From Qipengyuania aurantiaca (GTDB lineage: Bacteria > Pseudomonadota > Alphaproteobacteria > Sphingomonadales > Sphingomonadaceae): a stretch of 64,000 nt of DNA. Below, in pieces: positions 1-7,287 of this stretch. The stretch covers positions 186,001 through 250,000 of the forward strand of contig NZ_CP081295.1 in NCBI RefSeq assembly GCF_019711375.1. Direction: 5' to 3'. The position numbers and the translations under genes are program-made. Below the pieces are notes generated by a model. The model ran no database searches, was not told the DNA's origin, and saw nothing but the letters and a program-made list of their open reading frames with translations. The stretch's first letter is position 1, and each line of letters starts with the position of its first letter.

Positions 1-379
1 AGAGGTCCGCGCCGTCGAGGCCCATTTCGCGCAGCCACCGGCGCGAGAAACGGAAAGAATCGAAGGAAATTTCCTCCGCCGAGAACGAGCCGGGGCCTGC
101 CGAAGCGTCGAGCGCCAGCCGTGGGACGGCGACGAAATCCTCCGATTCGCGAAGGGTCGGGCGAGCGGGAACGGCGCCCAGCTCGACCTCGTCCACGCCG
201 AAGAATTCGGCCAGGCGGCGGCGGTCGGCCTCTTCCAGCTTGCGCGGGGACCCCTTGCGCACGAATTGCTGCAAGTAACTGGGATTGCGGCCCAACATGG
301 ATGAGAGCGAGGCAAGGCTCGTGCGGCTTTTCTCGGTCAGTTCGACCAGCCGTGCGCGTTCCGGGCTCATGTCAGCCAT
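1..379 (-). CDS. HTH / S24 (LexA-like) transcriptional regulator, C-terminus cut by window edge
   Basis: About 126 residues are visible, starting MADMSPERARLVELTEK. The N-terminal part has the helix-turn-helix pattern of phage-type repressors (SLASLSSMLGRNPSYLQQFV, then RKGSPRKL). A linker follows, then VPRLALDASAGPG at about residues 78-90. That last motif is typical of the start of an S24/LexA-like peptidase or sensor domain; the catalytic Ser and Lys would lie outside the window. The ATG at 379 is preferred because AGGAAGGA lies about 7 nt upstream; an in-frame ATG at 370 is possible. The gene is divergent from a small-gene pair, and the space between carries two palindromes that could be its own operators. 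Family assignment is by motif only. Confidence 0.72.
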   Translation of the reverse strand, partial: MADMSPERARLVELTEKSRTSLASLSSMLGRNPSYLQQFVRKGSPRKLEEADRRRLAEFFGVDEVELGAVPARPTLRESEDFVAVPRLALDASAGPGSFSAEEISFDSFRFSRRWLREMGLDGADL

Positions 380-450
380 GCTTCGATCCTTCCTCGGGCC
401 TGTCCCTGCCACCCGCAAATCGCGTCGCAAAAGAGGACCTGTGTGAGAAA

Positions 451-488
451 ATTCCTATAGCATAGGATTTTTCCTAGACAAGTAGGAT
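451..488. promoter_or_regulatory. Two palindromic operator-like sites between divergent genes
   Basis: An AT-rich segment holds two inverted repeats of the same half-site. One is TCCTA-N5-TAGGA (453-467), extended to an imperfect ATTCCTAT/ATAGGATT. The other is TCCTA-N6-TAGGA (472-487). Centres are about 19-20 bp apart, roughly two helical turns. They lie between the start of the S24-type regulator (379, reverse) and the small HTH-like gene (558, forward). That is where an autoregulated repressor would bind. Binding by this regulator is inferred. Confidence 0.5.
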
Positions 489-557
489 TTCGAGTGGAAC
501 AAAAAGAGAACACGGCGAGCGATTCGCCATCCGGACATGCCATGGGGAGCCCGAACA

Positions 558-770
558 ATGCTGATCCGATCCATCGAGAAATTCCTGAGCGCGTACGATA
601 TGCCGCCGACCAAGTTCGGCCGCCTTGCCGCGCACGATCCGCGCTTCGTCCTCGACCTGCGCATGGGCCGCGAGCCGCGCAGCCAGACCGAGGCGCGCAT
701 TCGCGGCTTCATGTCGGGTTTCGAAGCGGCGCGCAGCGACAGCGCGCGGGAGATCGCCCATGTCCAGTGA
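558..770 (+). CDS. Small HTH-like DNA-binding protein (70 aa), conserved unknown
   Basis: The 70-residue protein begins MLIRSIEKFLSAYDMPPTKF and continues FGRLAAHDPRFVLDLRMGREPRSQTEARIRGFM. The pattern (xxFGRxAxxDPRxVxDLRxGRxP, then a final helix) resembles compact lambda-repressor-like HTH proteins found in alphaproteobacteria. A DNA-binding role is therefore likely but unproven. The start at 558 is chosen over an in-frame ATG at 537 because GGGGAG lies about 8 nt upstream of 558. The stop overlaps the next gene by 11 nt, so the two are probably translationally coupled. It is divergent from the S24-type regulator across two palindromic sites. Confidence 0.65.
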   Translation: MLIRSIEKFLSAYDMPPTKFGRLAAHDPRFVLDLRMGREPRSQTEARIRGFMSGFEAARSDSAREIAHVQ

Positions 771-1113
771 AGGAAAGCCCCCGCGCCCACCCCGCAGCCG
801 TCGTTCCACCGGCGACCGCTTGCGCACCGCGCTGATGGTGCTGTCGGAGCATCAGGGGCAGGTTATAACGCACTCGGAAAAGGCCTGGGCGAGCATCACC
901 TTCGCAGGCACGCGCCATAGCCTCTCGCTGCTCTTTTCGGGCGAAGAGGCGGTCGAAGCGGGCGAACGCTTCATCGCCGCCCTGCCCGATCACGAATTCG
1001 CCATTCCCGGCCAGCTGGTGGCCGACGCCGGGATCGTGGAAGTCGAGCATCGCCTGTCGCCAAGCCAGCGTCTCGTGGTGCAGTGCGACCTGCTGTTGCT
1101 GGAGGATGCGTAG
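760..1113 (+). CDS. Conserved protein of unknown function (117 aa)
   Basis: Begins MSSEGKPPRPPRSRRSTGDR. A basic, proline-rich leader is followed by a folded-looking alpha/beta region: a hydrophobic helix (RLRTALMVLSEHQGQVI), then strands around ASITFAGTRHSLSLLFSGEEAVEAGE and a C-terminal RLVVQCDLLLLEDA. No catalytic motif, signal peptide or membrane segment is visible. The ATG at 760 lies inside the end of the preceding HTH-like gene (11-nt overlap), which argues for co-expression. I do not recognise the family; I believe similar proteins occur in Sphingomonadales. Longer in-frame extensions upstream only read the neighbouring gene out of frame. Confidence 0.6.
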   Translation: MSSEGKPPRPPRSRRSTGDRLRTALMVLSEHQGQVITHSEKAWASITFAGTRHSLSLLFSGEEAVEAGERFIAALPDHEFAIPGQLVADAGIVEVEHRLSPSQRLVVQCDLLLLEDA

Positions 1114-1126
1114 ACACCCATAACCA

Positions 1127-1222
1127 CGTCACCCCGGCCACCGAGCCGGGGTCCCGCTTGTTTTTAAGACGAAGCGCCAAGCCCGAAGAAAAGCGGGACC
1201 CCGGATCACGTCCGGGGTGACG
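1127..1222. repeat. Palindromic repeat doublet (REPIN-like), family A, copy 1
   Basis: Two hairpin units face each other. The left unit reads GTCACCCCGG..CCGGGGTCCCGC, the right one GCGGGACCCCGG..CCGGGGTGAC, with about 30 nt between. The outer arms are inverted repeats of each other, so the whole forms a long imperfect palindrome. It sits between convergent gene ends (1113 and 1228). A second copy lies at 2196-2283. Paired REP units of this sort are known in bacteria as REPINs or BIMEs, are usually non-autonomous and may depend on a RAYT transposase elsewhere. Confidence 0.75.
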
Positions 1223-1227
1223 AAAGT

Positions 1228-2166
1228 TCAGTAACCGGCTTGCAAATCCATCTGCGGGCTCACCGGTTCGCCCCTGCTCCAGCGTTCGAGGTTCTCGATG
1301 AAGCGATCGGCAGAGCGCTGGAACATCTTCGTCTGCGCGCGGCCCGACAGGTGCATGGTGACCTGCGCGTTGTCGAGGCTCCACAAGGGATGATCCTCGG
1401 GCAAAGGTTCGGGGTCGGTGACGTCGAGCAGCGCGGCCTCGATGGTCTTGGCTTCCAGCGCGGCGACGAGGTCATCCTGCTTCACCACGTCCCCGCGCGC
1501 GATGTTCACCAGCACGGCGTTGGGGCGCATGGCGGCGAGCTCTATTTCGCCAATCATGTGGCGGGTCTCGTCGGTCGAGGGCACGGCGAGGATGACCCAG
1601 TCGAACTCGCCCAGCTTCTCGCGCCATTCGCCGGGCCGAAGGGCACCTTCGCCGCCTGAACGACGCACCGGGATGACCTTCATGTCGAAGGCTTCGAGCC
1701 GGGTCTTGATGAGGCTGCCTATAGCGCCGAGGCCGAGGAGAAGCACTCGTTCACCCGCCAATTCCCGCTTGCCGGGGCTGTCGAGCAACCATTCCTTGCG
1801 CTCCTGCGCCCGCACCACCTCGCGATAGCCTTTGGCGTGCGCAAGCATCAGCATCACTACATATTCGGCGATGGTGACGGCGTTGATGCCGACGCCATTC
1901 GTGACCGTCACACCGCGCTCCGCCAGCAGGTCTAGCGGCATGAAGTCCAGCCCCGCGTAAATGGAATTGAGCCATTTGAGATTGGTCGCGGCAGTCGCGA
2001 TTTCGGCCATCGGCTCTTTCTCGTTGAGGTCGAACCAGCCGATCTCCGCCTCCGGAGCGAACTCCAGCGCCTGTTCCTTGGCCATGAACCACATGGGCTC
2101 GACCCAATCGGGCAGGCGCGGCTCCACCAGCGGACGGATCAGGGCAGACATCACGGCTATGGTCAT
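1228..2166 (-). CDS. D-2-hydroxyacid dehydrogenase, NAD(P)-binding (312 aa)
   Basis: Member of the D-isomer-specific 2-hydroxyacid dehydrogenase family, which reduces 2-keto acids or oxidises D-2-hydroxyacids with NAD(P). The Rossmann motif GLGAIG is at about residues 145-150. The catalytic Arg is in NIARGDVV (R224). A DP-E-P stretch follows at about 250-255, and the His is in TMHLSGRA (H272). The length is typical for a short family member. The start at 2166 (MTIAVMSAL) is chosen because in-frame sequence upstream is translated repeat DNA, and GGAAGG lies about 9 nt before this ATG. The substrate cannot be told from sequence. Palindromic repeat doublets lie on both sides. Confidence 0.88.
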   Translation of the reverse strand: MTIAVMSALIRPLVEPRLPDWVEPMWFMAKEQALEFAPEAEIGWFDLNEKEPMAEIATAATNLKWLNSIYAGLDFMPLDLLAERGVTVTNGVGINAVTIAEYVVMLMLAHAKGYREVVRAQERKEWLLDSPGKRELAGERVLLLGLGAIGSLIKTRLEAFDMKVIPVRRSGGEGALRPGEWREKLGEFDWVILAVPSTDETRHMIGEIELAAMRPNAVLVNIARGDVVKQDDLVAALEAKTIEAALLDVTDPEPLPEDHPLWSLDNAQVTMHLSGRAQTKMFQRSADRFIENLERWSRGEPVSPQMDLQAGY

Positions 2167-2195
2167 TTCGGGCGAGCCTTCCAGACAGAATTCCA

Positions 2196-2283
2196 CGTCA
2201 CCCCGGACTTGATCCGGGGTCCCGCTATTCTTCTGTTGGACGGAAAAGGCAAGCGGGACCCCGGCTCGTAGGCCGGGGTGACG
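2196..2283. repeat. Palindromic repeat doublet (REPIN-like), family A, copy 2
   Basis: Same architecture as copy 1. The left unit is GTCACCCCGGA-CTTGA-TCCGGGGTCCCGC; the right unit is GCGGGACCCCGGC..GCCGGGGTGAC; the spacer is AT-richer. It lies between the end of cysS (2289) and the start of the D-2-hydroxyacid dehydrogenase (2166). An mRNA read through from cysS would contain a long hairpin here. The two family A copies enclose the dehydrogenase gene. Confidence 0.75.
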
Positions 2284-2288
2284 GCCTG

Positions 2289-3767
2289 CTAGAGCTTCCA
2301 CTCCCAGCCGAGCGGGTCGCCGTCCATAATCTTGATCCCATTGTCCATCAGATTGTCGCGAATGGCATCGGACAAAGCGTAGTCCTTATCTGCACGCGCT
2401 TCTTTACGTCGGACGAGTTCCGCTTCCACTTCGTCGGCGCCAAAGTGCGCATCTTTCGGCCGGACGCGCAAATCCTCTCGCGTTAAATTCATCAGGTCGA
2501 ACCCGAGAACGTCGTCCATATATTCGATTAGGGAACGAAGCGCCGCAAGGTCGACCTTCTTGAGCGCCAAGGCATTTTCCAATGCGGTCAAGGCGAGTGG
2601 CGTGTTGAGGTCGTCATTGATCGCAAAATCGAAAGTCTCGCGAAAGCTCATACCGACAATCGCGTCTGTAGATCGCGACCCACTTCCGGACGGCTGATCC
2701 TTGAGCCGTTCGACCTGCATCACGATGCGCTTCAACCGGGTGAGCGCGGCCTGCAAACCGTCCCAGCTGAACTCAAGCTCGCTGCGGTAATGCGCCTGCA
2801 GACACATCATGCGGTAGGCGAGCGGGTGATAGCCCTTGTCGATCAGCAGTTGCAGGCGCAGGAATTCGCCCGCGCTCTTGCTCATCTTGCCGCTGCGCTC
2901 GACGAGGAAGTTGTTGTGCATCCAGATGCGCGCGCCGCTGTTCTCGGCCTCGCCCAGCCCACCGGTGCAGCAATACGCCTGGTTCTGCGCGATCTCGTTC
3001 GGGTGGTGGATTTCGCGGTGGTCGATCCCGCCTGTGTGGATGTCGAAAGGAAAGCCAAGCAGCTTGCCGCCCATGACCGAGCATTCGAGATGCCAGCCGG
3101 GCGCGCCCTTCCCCCAAGGCGAATCCCATTCCATCTGCCGCGTCTCGCCCGCCGGGGTCTTGCGCCAGATGGCGAAGTCTGCGGCGTTGCGCTTGCCAGA
3201 AACCTTGTCAATTCGAATGTAGGCTTCTTCGTTTTCCCGAATTTGATCGAGTTTTGTTGGACCCGCCAGTTTCGCGTAGTCTTGGATCGTCGTCACATCG
3301 AAGTAGAGACCTTCATCGATCTCGTAGCAGTGCTTGTCCGCTATGCCCTTCGCGAACTCGATCATCTCATCGATGTAATCGGTGGCGACCGACCATTTGG
3401 CAGGCTGGCGAATGTTCAGCGCCTTCACATCGGCCCAGTATGCCTCGGTATAGTGCTTCGCGATGTCCCAGATCGACTGCGCGCGTTCCGCAGCCATCTT
3501 CTCCATCTTGTCCTCGCCCTCGTCCGCATCGTCGGTCAGGTGGCCGACATCGGTGATGTTGATGATGTGGGTGAGGTCGTAGCCCTTCCAGCTCAGCGTC
3601 CGGCCCAGAACGTCCGCGAAGACATAGGCACGCATATTGCCGATATGGGGGTAATTGTAGACCGTCGGCCCGCAGGTATAGACGCGCGCCTCGCCCGGGT
3701 GGACGGGGGTAAAGGTCTCGATCTCGCGGGTGAGCGAGTTGAACAGCTTGAGCGGCGTTTCGGTCAT
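2289..3767 (-). CDS. cysS: Cysteinyl-tRNA synthetase
   Basis: Class I aminoacyl-tRNA synthetase that charges tRNA-Cys. The 492 residues carry all hallmarks: the HIGH-type motif HIGN (41-44) after the zinc ligand Cys32, further zinc-site residues in LECSVMGG and HHPNEIAQ, and KMSKS (294-298). The start at MTETPLKLFNS matches the usual N-terminus; a nine-residue upstream extension has no better ribosome site. Base composition is uneven. Blocks near 2400-2700 and 3190-3330 are about 50-53% GC by hand count, while the middle (about 2760-3180) is as GC-rich as its neighbours, which suggests recombination. A family B repeat doublet precedes it and a family A doublet follows it. Confidence 0.97.
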   Translation of the reverse strand: MTETPLKLFNSLTREIETFTPVHPGEARVYTCGPTVYNYPHIGNMRAYVFADVLGRTLSWKGYDLTHIINITDVGHLTDDADEGEDKMEKMAAERAQSIWDIAKHYTEAYWADVKALNIRQPAKWSVATDYIDEMIEFAKGIADKHCYEIDEGLYFDVTTIQDYAKLAGPTKLDQIRENEEAYIRIDKVSGKRNAADFAIWRKTPAGETRQMEWDSPWGKGAPGWHLECSVMGGKLLGFPFDIHTGGIDHREIHHPNEIAQNQAYCCTGGLGEAENSGARIWMHNNFLVERSGKMSKSAGEFLRLQLLIDKGYHPLAYRMMCLQAHYRSELEFSWDGLQAALTRLKRIVMQVERLKDQPSGSGSRSTDAIVGMSFRETFDFAINDDLNTPLALTALENALALKKVDLAALRSLIEYMDDVLGFDLMNLTREDLRVRPKDAHFGADEVEAELVRRKEARADKDYALSDAIRDNLMDNGIKIMDGDPLGWEWKL

Positions 3768-3793
3768 GGTTGGCGCATAGGTTGGTGGCTGCA

Positions 3794-3870
3794 CTTCGAC
3801 AAGCTCAGTGCGAACGGATGTAGTGATTGCCTCCTAGTGCCAGACCCGTTCGGCCTGAGCCTGTCGAAGG
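3794..3870. repeat. Palindromic repeat doublet (REPIN-like), family B
   Basis: An inverted pair: TTCGACAAGCTCAGTGCGAACGG near 3795-3817, and CCGTTCGGCCTGAGCCTGTCGAA near 3846-3868. The arms are imperfectly complementary, with about 28 nt between. The core (TTCGAC-AGCTCAG..CGAACGG) is one I recognise as widespread between genes in sphingomonads. It lies between the cysS start and the end of the nitroreductase gene. Only one copy of this family is in the window. Confidence 0.7.
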
Positions 3871-3883
3871 CCAGCTCCAGGAC

Positions 3884-4555
3884 TCACCACCCCTCCCAGC
3901 GCACGGATTCGTCCAGCCCTGCACGTTTCACATCGAACTGGTTCACCGGAGCCTCTGCATCACGATACCCGATAGCCATGCCGCAGAAGAAGATATGGTC
4001 CTCGGGAATGTCGACCATCTCGCGCACCTGCGGGCTGTAGGCGGCCCAGGCTTCCTGCGCGCAGCTATCGAGCCCTTCCTCGCGCAGCAGCAGCATGATG
4101 GTCTGCAGCCACATGCCGATATCGCTCCACTGCGGCGGACCCATGTATCTGGGCGTGTGGACCAGCATCAGCACCGGCGCACCGAAAGCGCGGAAGTTGT
4201 TGGCGAACCACATGAGGCGCTTGGCCTTGTCCTCGCGGGTGATGCCGAGCGAGGCATACATATCCTCGCCCACACCGAAGCGGCGCTCCTCGTAAACGCC
4301 GTCGAGGTCCTTGGGATAGATATCGTATTCGGGCTTCAGCGCCGCGCGCCCCTTGGGAAATTCCTGCGCCACCCGGTCGAACAGCGCCTGCATCGGCTTG
4401 CCCGTGAGGATGACGGCGTTCCACGGCTGCACATTGCCCCCCGAAGGCGAACGCTGCGCCTTTTCGAGTACACGGGTGAGTGTGTCGCGGTCGACCGGCT
4501 GGTCGGTGAAAGCGCGCACGGAGCGACGGGATTGGACGGCTTCGGTGGGGGTCAT
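3884..4555 (-). CDS. Nitroreductase-family flavoprotein (223 aa)
   Basis: FMN-dependent nitroreductase fold. The N-terminus has the RRSVRAFTDQPVDRDTL pattern, with conserved Arg residues that bind the FMN phosphate, followed by APRSPSGGN-like AQRSPSGGNVQPW (about residues 34-46). The C-terminal FFCGMAIGYRD is typical of the family. Members reduce nitro compounds, quinones or enones with NAD(P)H; the substrate is unknown here. The ATG overlaps the stop of the upstream 57-residue membrane protein (ATGA), and that gene directly abuts cobT, so the three form one translation-coupled group. No good ribosome site precedes the ATG, which fits coupling. Confidence 0.88.
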   Translation of the reverse strand: MTPTEAVQSRRSVRAFTDQPVDRDTLTRVLEKAQRSPSGGNVQPWNAVILTGKPMQALFDRVAQEFPKGRAALKPEYDIYPKDLDGVYEERRFGVGEDMYASLGITREDKAKRLMWFANNFRAFGAPVLMLVHTPRYMGPPQWSDIGMWLQTIMLLLREEGLDSCAQEAWAAYSPQVREMVDIPEDHIFFCGMAIGYRDAEAPVNQFDVKRAGLDESVRWEGW

Positions 4556-4725
4556 CGTAGAGCTGCCTGAAGGATCATGATCGACCCGACGACAAGACCG
4601 ACATATCCCACCCAGCGGGGCAATTTCACGGCGGGCGGTGCCAACGGAGCGGGGGCAGGTTCCAAGACCTTACGTACGGACAGGATGAATATGGGAAGTC
4701 CCACGATCAGCATTCCCCAATCCAT
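4552..4725 (-). CDS. Small membrane protein (57 aa) between cobT and nitroreductase
   Basis: A short open frame begins MDWGMLIVGLPIFILSVRK and ends VVGSIMILQAALR. Two hydrophobic segments (about residues 4-18 and 38-56) flank a proline-rich loop (EPAPAPLAPPAVKLPRW), suggesting two membrane spans. Its ATG (4725) directly follows the cobT stop codon (4728-4726). Its TGA overlaps the nitroreductase ATG by 4 nt. Such packing on both sides is strong evidence of a real gene. I do not recognise the family, and no function is proposed. Confidence 0.72.
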   Translation of the reverse strand: MDWGMLIVGLPIFILSVRKVLEPAPAPLAPPAVKLPRWVGYVGLVVGSIMILQAALR

Positions 4726-6552
4726 TTAACCCTCCACCTCGAACAATCCCGCAAGCTGCTCGATAATCGTCCCGCCCAGTTGCTCCACGTCCATGATCGT
4801 AACCGAGCGCTTGTAGTAGCGGGTCACGTCATGGCCGATGCCGATGGCGGCGAGCTGGACGGGGCTTTGCTTCTCGATCCACTCGATCACCTTCCTAAGG
4901 TGTCCTTCGAGATAGCCCGCCTGGTTCACGCTCAGCGTGCTGTCATCGACCGGTGCGCCGTCCGAAATCACCAACAGGATGCGGCGGTCTTCGGGGCGGG
5001 CGAGCAGGCGGGTGTGCGCCCAGAGCAGCGCCTCGCCGTCGATGTTTTCCTTCAGCAGCCCCTCGCGCATCATCAGGCCGAGATTGCGGCGCGCGCGGCG
5101 CCAGGGCTCGTCGGCCTTTTTGTAGACGATGTGGCGCAGATCGTTGAGGCGGCCCGGATCGGCGGGGCGACCATCGGCGAGCCATGCCTCGCGGCTCTGT
5201 CCGCCCTTCCACGCGCGGGTCGTAAAGCCGAGGATTTCGGTCTTCACGCCGCAACGTTCGAGCGTGCGCGCCATGATGTCGGCGCTGATCGCGGCGATGG
5301 AAATCGGCCTTCCGCGCATCGAGCCGGAATTGTCGATCAGCAGGGTGACGACCGTGTCCTTGAACTCGGTATCGCGCTCCATCTTGTAGGACAGCGCATG
5401 GCCGGGGCTGACGACCACGCGGGTCAGGCGCGCCGCATCCAGCAGCCCCTCTTCCTGGTCGAAATCCCAGCTCCGGTTCTGCTGCGCCATGAGGCGGCGC
5501 TGGAGACGGTTGGCGAGCCGGGTGACGATGCCCTGCAGGCCCGCCAGCTGGCTGTCGAGATAGGCGCGCAGCCGGTCGAGTTCCTCGTGATCGCACAGCT
5601 CGGGCGCTTCCACGATCTCGTCGAACTTGTCGGTATAGGCGCGGTAATCGAAGTCTTCGGGTAGGTCGGTCCACGGGCGGTTCGGGCGGACGGGCTGCAT
5701 GCCTTCCCCGTCCTCGTCCGACGGATCGCCATCGGACATTTCCTGCTCGCCCTCGACGTCCTGCTCGGCATCGCCATCGGCCTCGCCGTCGACGACCTCG
5801 CCGCGCGCATCGCTTTCCTGCGGCTGGGCCTCGCCCTCGTCTTCCTCGTCGGAATCCTTGTCCTCTTCGGGCGCCTCGCCGTCCTCGTCCTCGCCATCGT
5901 CGCGGCCCTCGTCTTCGGGCTTGTCGGGCAGCGTAAGTTCGAGATGCCGCAGCATGTCGAGCGTGAGGTTCTGGAAGGCGCGCTGGTCGTCCAATGCGCC
6001 CGCAAGATCTTCCATGTCGCTGCCGATCCGCGCGCTGATTTCGTCGCGCACCAGGTCGACCGCCTGCCTTGCGCGCTCGGGCACGGCCTCGCCCGTCAAC
6101 GCCTCGCGCAGCATGAGCGAGAGGGCCGTCGGCAGCGGCACTTCCTTCGCCTCGGTCGCGCGGGCAATCGGATCGCTCGCCGTGCGCAGTTCCACCGCCG
6201 CGTCGAGATTGCCCTTCATCCCTGAGAAATTGTTCGAGCCGAGCGCTTCGTAGCGCGTGCGCTCGATCGCGTCGTAGCAGGCGCGCGCGATGGGCTCGGG
6301 CGGCGCGGCCTTGGCGTGCATCGCCTCATTATGGTGGCGCAGCTTGAGCGCGAAACTGTCGGCAAAGCCGCGCGCCTCGCGGGCCTGGTCCTGCGGCAGG
6401 GTGCGGCCCGGCAGGGGCACGCGGAAGTTCTTGCCGCTCTGCGTCGGACTATCCGCGCTCCACGCGACCTCGACCTCCGGCTCGCGCGCGATGGCGCGGG
6501 CCGTGCCGGTCAGGGCCTGCTTGAAGAGGTCGAGAGGGGTCTGGTCTGCCAT
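4726..6552 (-). CDS. cobT: Cobaltochelatase subunit CobT
   Basis: Large subunit of the aerobic cobalt chelatase (CobNST), which inserts Co2+ into hydrogenobyrinic acid a,c-diamide in cobalamin synthesis. CobT pairs with the AAA+ subunit CobS. The 608 residues show the CobT N-terminal region, a very acidic low-complexity linker (about residues 206-284, runs of Asp/Glu), and a C-terminal von Willebrand A domain with the metal site DNSGSM (about residue 404). The ribosome site AGGGAG is well placed before the ATG at 6552. No cobS or cobN is in the window. It lies 10 nt after fsa and directly before a 57-residue membrane protein gene. Confidence 0.95.
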   Translation of the reverse strand: MADQTPLDLFKQALTGTARAIAREPEVEVAWSADSPTQSGKNFRVPLPGRTLPQDQAREARGFADSFALKLRHHNEAMHAKAAPPEPIARACYDAIERTRYEALGSNNFSGMKGNLDAAVELRTASDPIARATEAKEVPLPTALSLMLREALTGEAVPERARQAVDLVRDEISARIGSDMEDLAGALDDQRAFQNLTLDMLRHLELTLPDKPEDEGRDDGEDEDGEAPEEDKDSDEEDEGEAQPQESDARGEVVDGEADGDAEQDVEGEQEMSDGDPSDEDGEGMQPVRPNRPWTDLPEDFDYRAYTDKFDEIVEAPELCDHEELDRLRAYLDSQLAGLQGIVTRLANRLQRRLMAQQNRSWDFDQEEGLLDAARLTRVVVSPGHALSYKMERDTEFKDTVVTLLIDNSGSMRGRPISIAAISADIMARTLERCGVKTEILGFTTRAWKGGQSREAWLADGRPADPGRLNDLRHIVYKKADEPWRRARRNLGLMMREGLLKENIDGEALLWAHTRLLARPEDRRILLVISDGAPVDDSTLSVNQAGYLEGHLRKVIEWIEKQSPVQLAAIGIGHDVTRYYKRSVTIMDVEQLGGTIIEQLAGLFEVEG

Positions 6553-6562
6553 GGCTCCCTAA

Positions 6563-7222
6563 TTAGGAAGTCGGGATGGTCTGGCCAGTCTTTTCCCAAT
6601 CGGCAATGAACCCTTCGATGCCCTTGTCGGTCAGGACGTGCTTGAAGAGACCCTTGATCACGGCCGGCGGCATGGTGGCGACGTCGGCGCCGATGCGCGC
6701 GCTCTGGAGGACGTGGACCGGGTTGCGGATCGAAGCGACGAGGATTTCCGTACCGAAATCGTAATTGTCGTAGATACGGCGGATATCGGCGATGAGCTCC
6801 ATGCCGTCGAAGCCGTTATCGTCATGGCGGCCCACGAAAGGCGAGACGAAGGTCGCGCCCGCCTTGGCGGCGAGCAGCGCCTGGTTGGCCGAGAAGCACA
6901 GCGTGACGTTCACCTGCGTGCCATCCGAAGTCAGCTTCTTGCAGGTCTTCAGGCCGTCGATCGTCAGCGGAACCTTGATGCAGACATTGTCCGCGATCTT
7001 CCGCAGCGTTTCGGCTTCCTTCATCATCGTCTCGTGATCGAGCGCGACGACTTCGGCGCTGACCGGACCATCGACGAGATCGCAGATTTCCTTCGTCACT
7101 TCCATGAAGTCGCGCCCCGACTTGGCGATCAGCGACGGGTTGGTGGTGACGCCGTCGAGCAGGCCGGTGTCGGCCATTTCCTTGATGTCGGCGATGTCGG
7201 CGGTGTCGACGAAGAATTTCAT
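6563..7222 (-). CDS. fsa: Fructose-6-phosphate aldolase / transaldolase-like (219 aa)
   Basis: Short (TalC/FSA-type) transaldolase family. The Schiff-base lysine is in CIKVPLT (K83). The N-terminal [14 protein letters not shown] and [10 protein letters not shown] are classic for the subfamily. The enzyme either transfers dihydroxyacetone units in the non-oxidative pentose phosphate pathway or cleaves fructose 6-phosphate; sequence alone does not decide. The gene is 10 nt upstream of cobT. The likely Shine-Dalgarno CGGAG partly lies in the 3' arm of a hairpin just upstream (7234-7259), and a two-codon reading frame (ATG ACA TGA) overlaps the start. Translation control is therefore possible. 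Confidence 0.9.
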   Translation of the reverse strand: MKFFVDTADIADIKEMADTGLLDGVTTNPSLIAKSGRDFMEVTKEICDLVDGPVSAEVVALDHETMMKEAETLRKIADNVCIKVPLTIDGLKTCKKLTSDGTQVNVTLCFSANQALLAAKAGATFVSPFVGRHDDNGFDGMELIADIRRIYDNYDFGTEILVASIRNPVHVLQSARIGADVATMPPAVIKGLFKHVLTDKGIEGFIADWEKTGQTIPTS

Positions 7223-7233
7223 GTCATGAGGCT

Positions 7234-7259
7234 CCGGGGAAGCGGTTTCGATTCCCCGG
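7234..7259 (-). promoter_or_regulatory. Hairpin overlapping the fsa ribosome-binding site
   Basis: An 8-bp perfect inverted repeat (CCGGGGAA / TTCCCCGG) with a 10-nt loop ends about 11 nt before the fsa ATG. On the mRNA its 3' arm runs into the GGAG that serves as the best ribosome site, so folding could limit initiation. It could also act as a weak end signal for the upstream DUF4197 gene, but no U-run follows. Confidence 0.4.
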
Positions 7260-7287
7260 CAGCCTTAGCGGTGATGGCAGGGCGCGG

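Noticed and set aside
5700..5940. A repeated, acidic-coding tract that looked like a tandem repeat array
   Set aside because: It is the normal acidic linker of CobT; codons vary and no fixed repeat unit exists.
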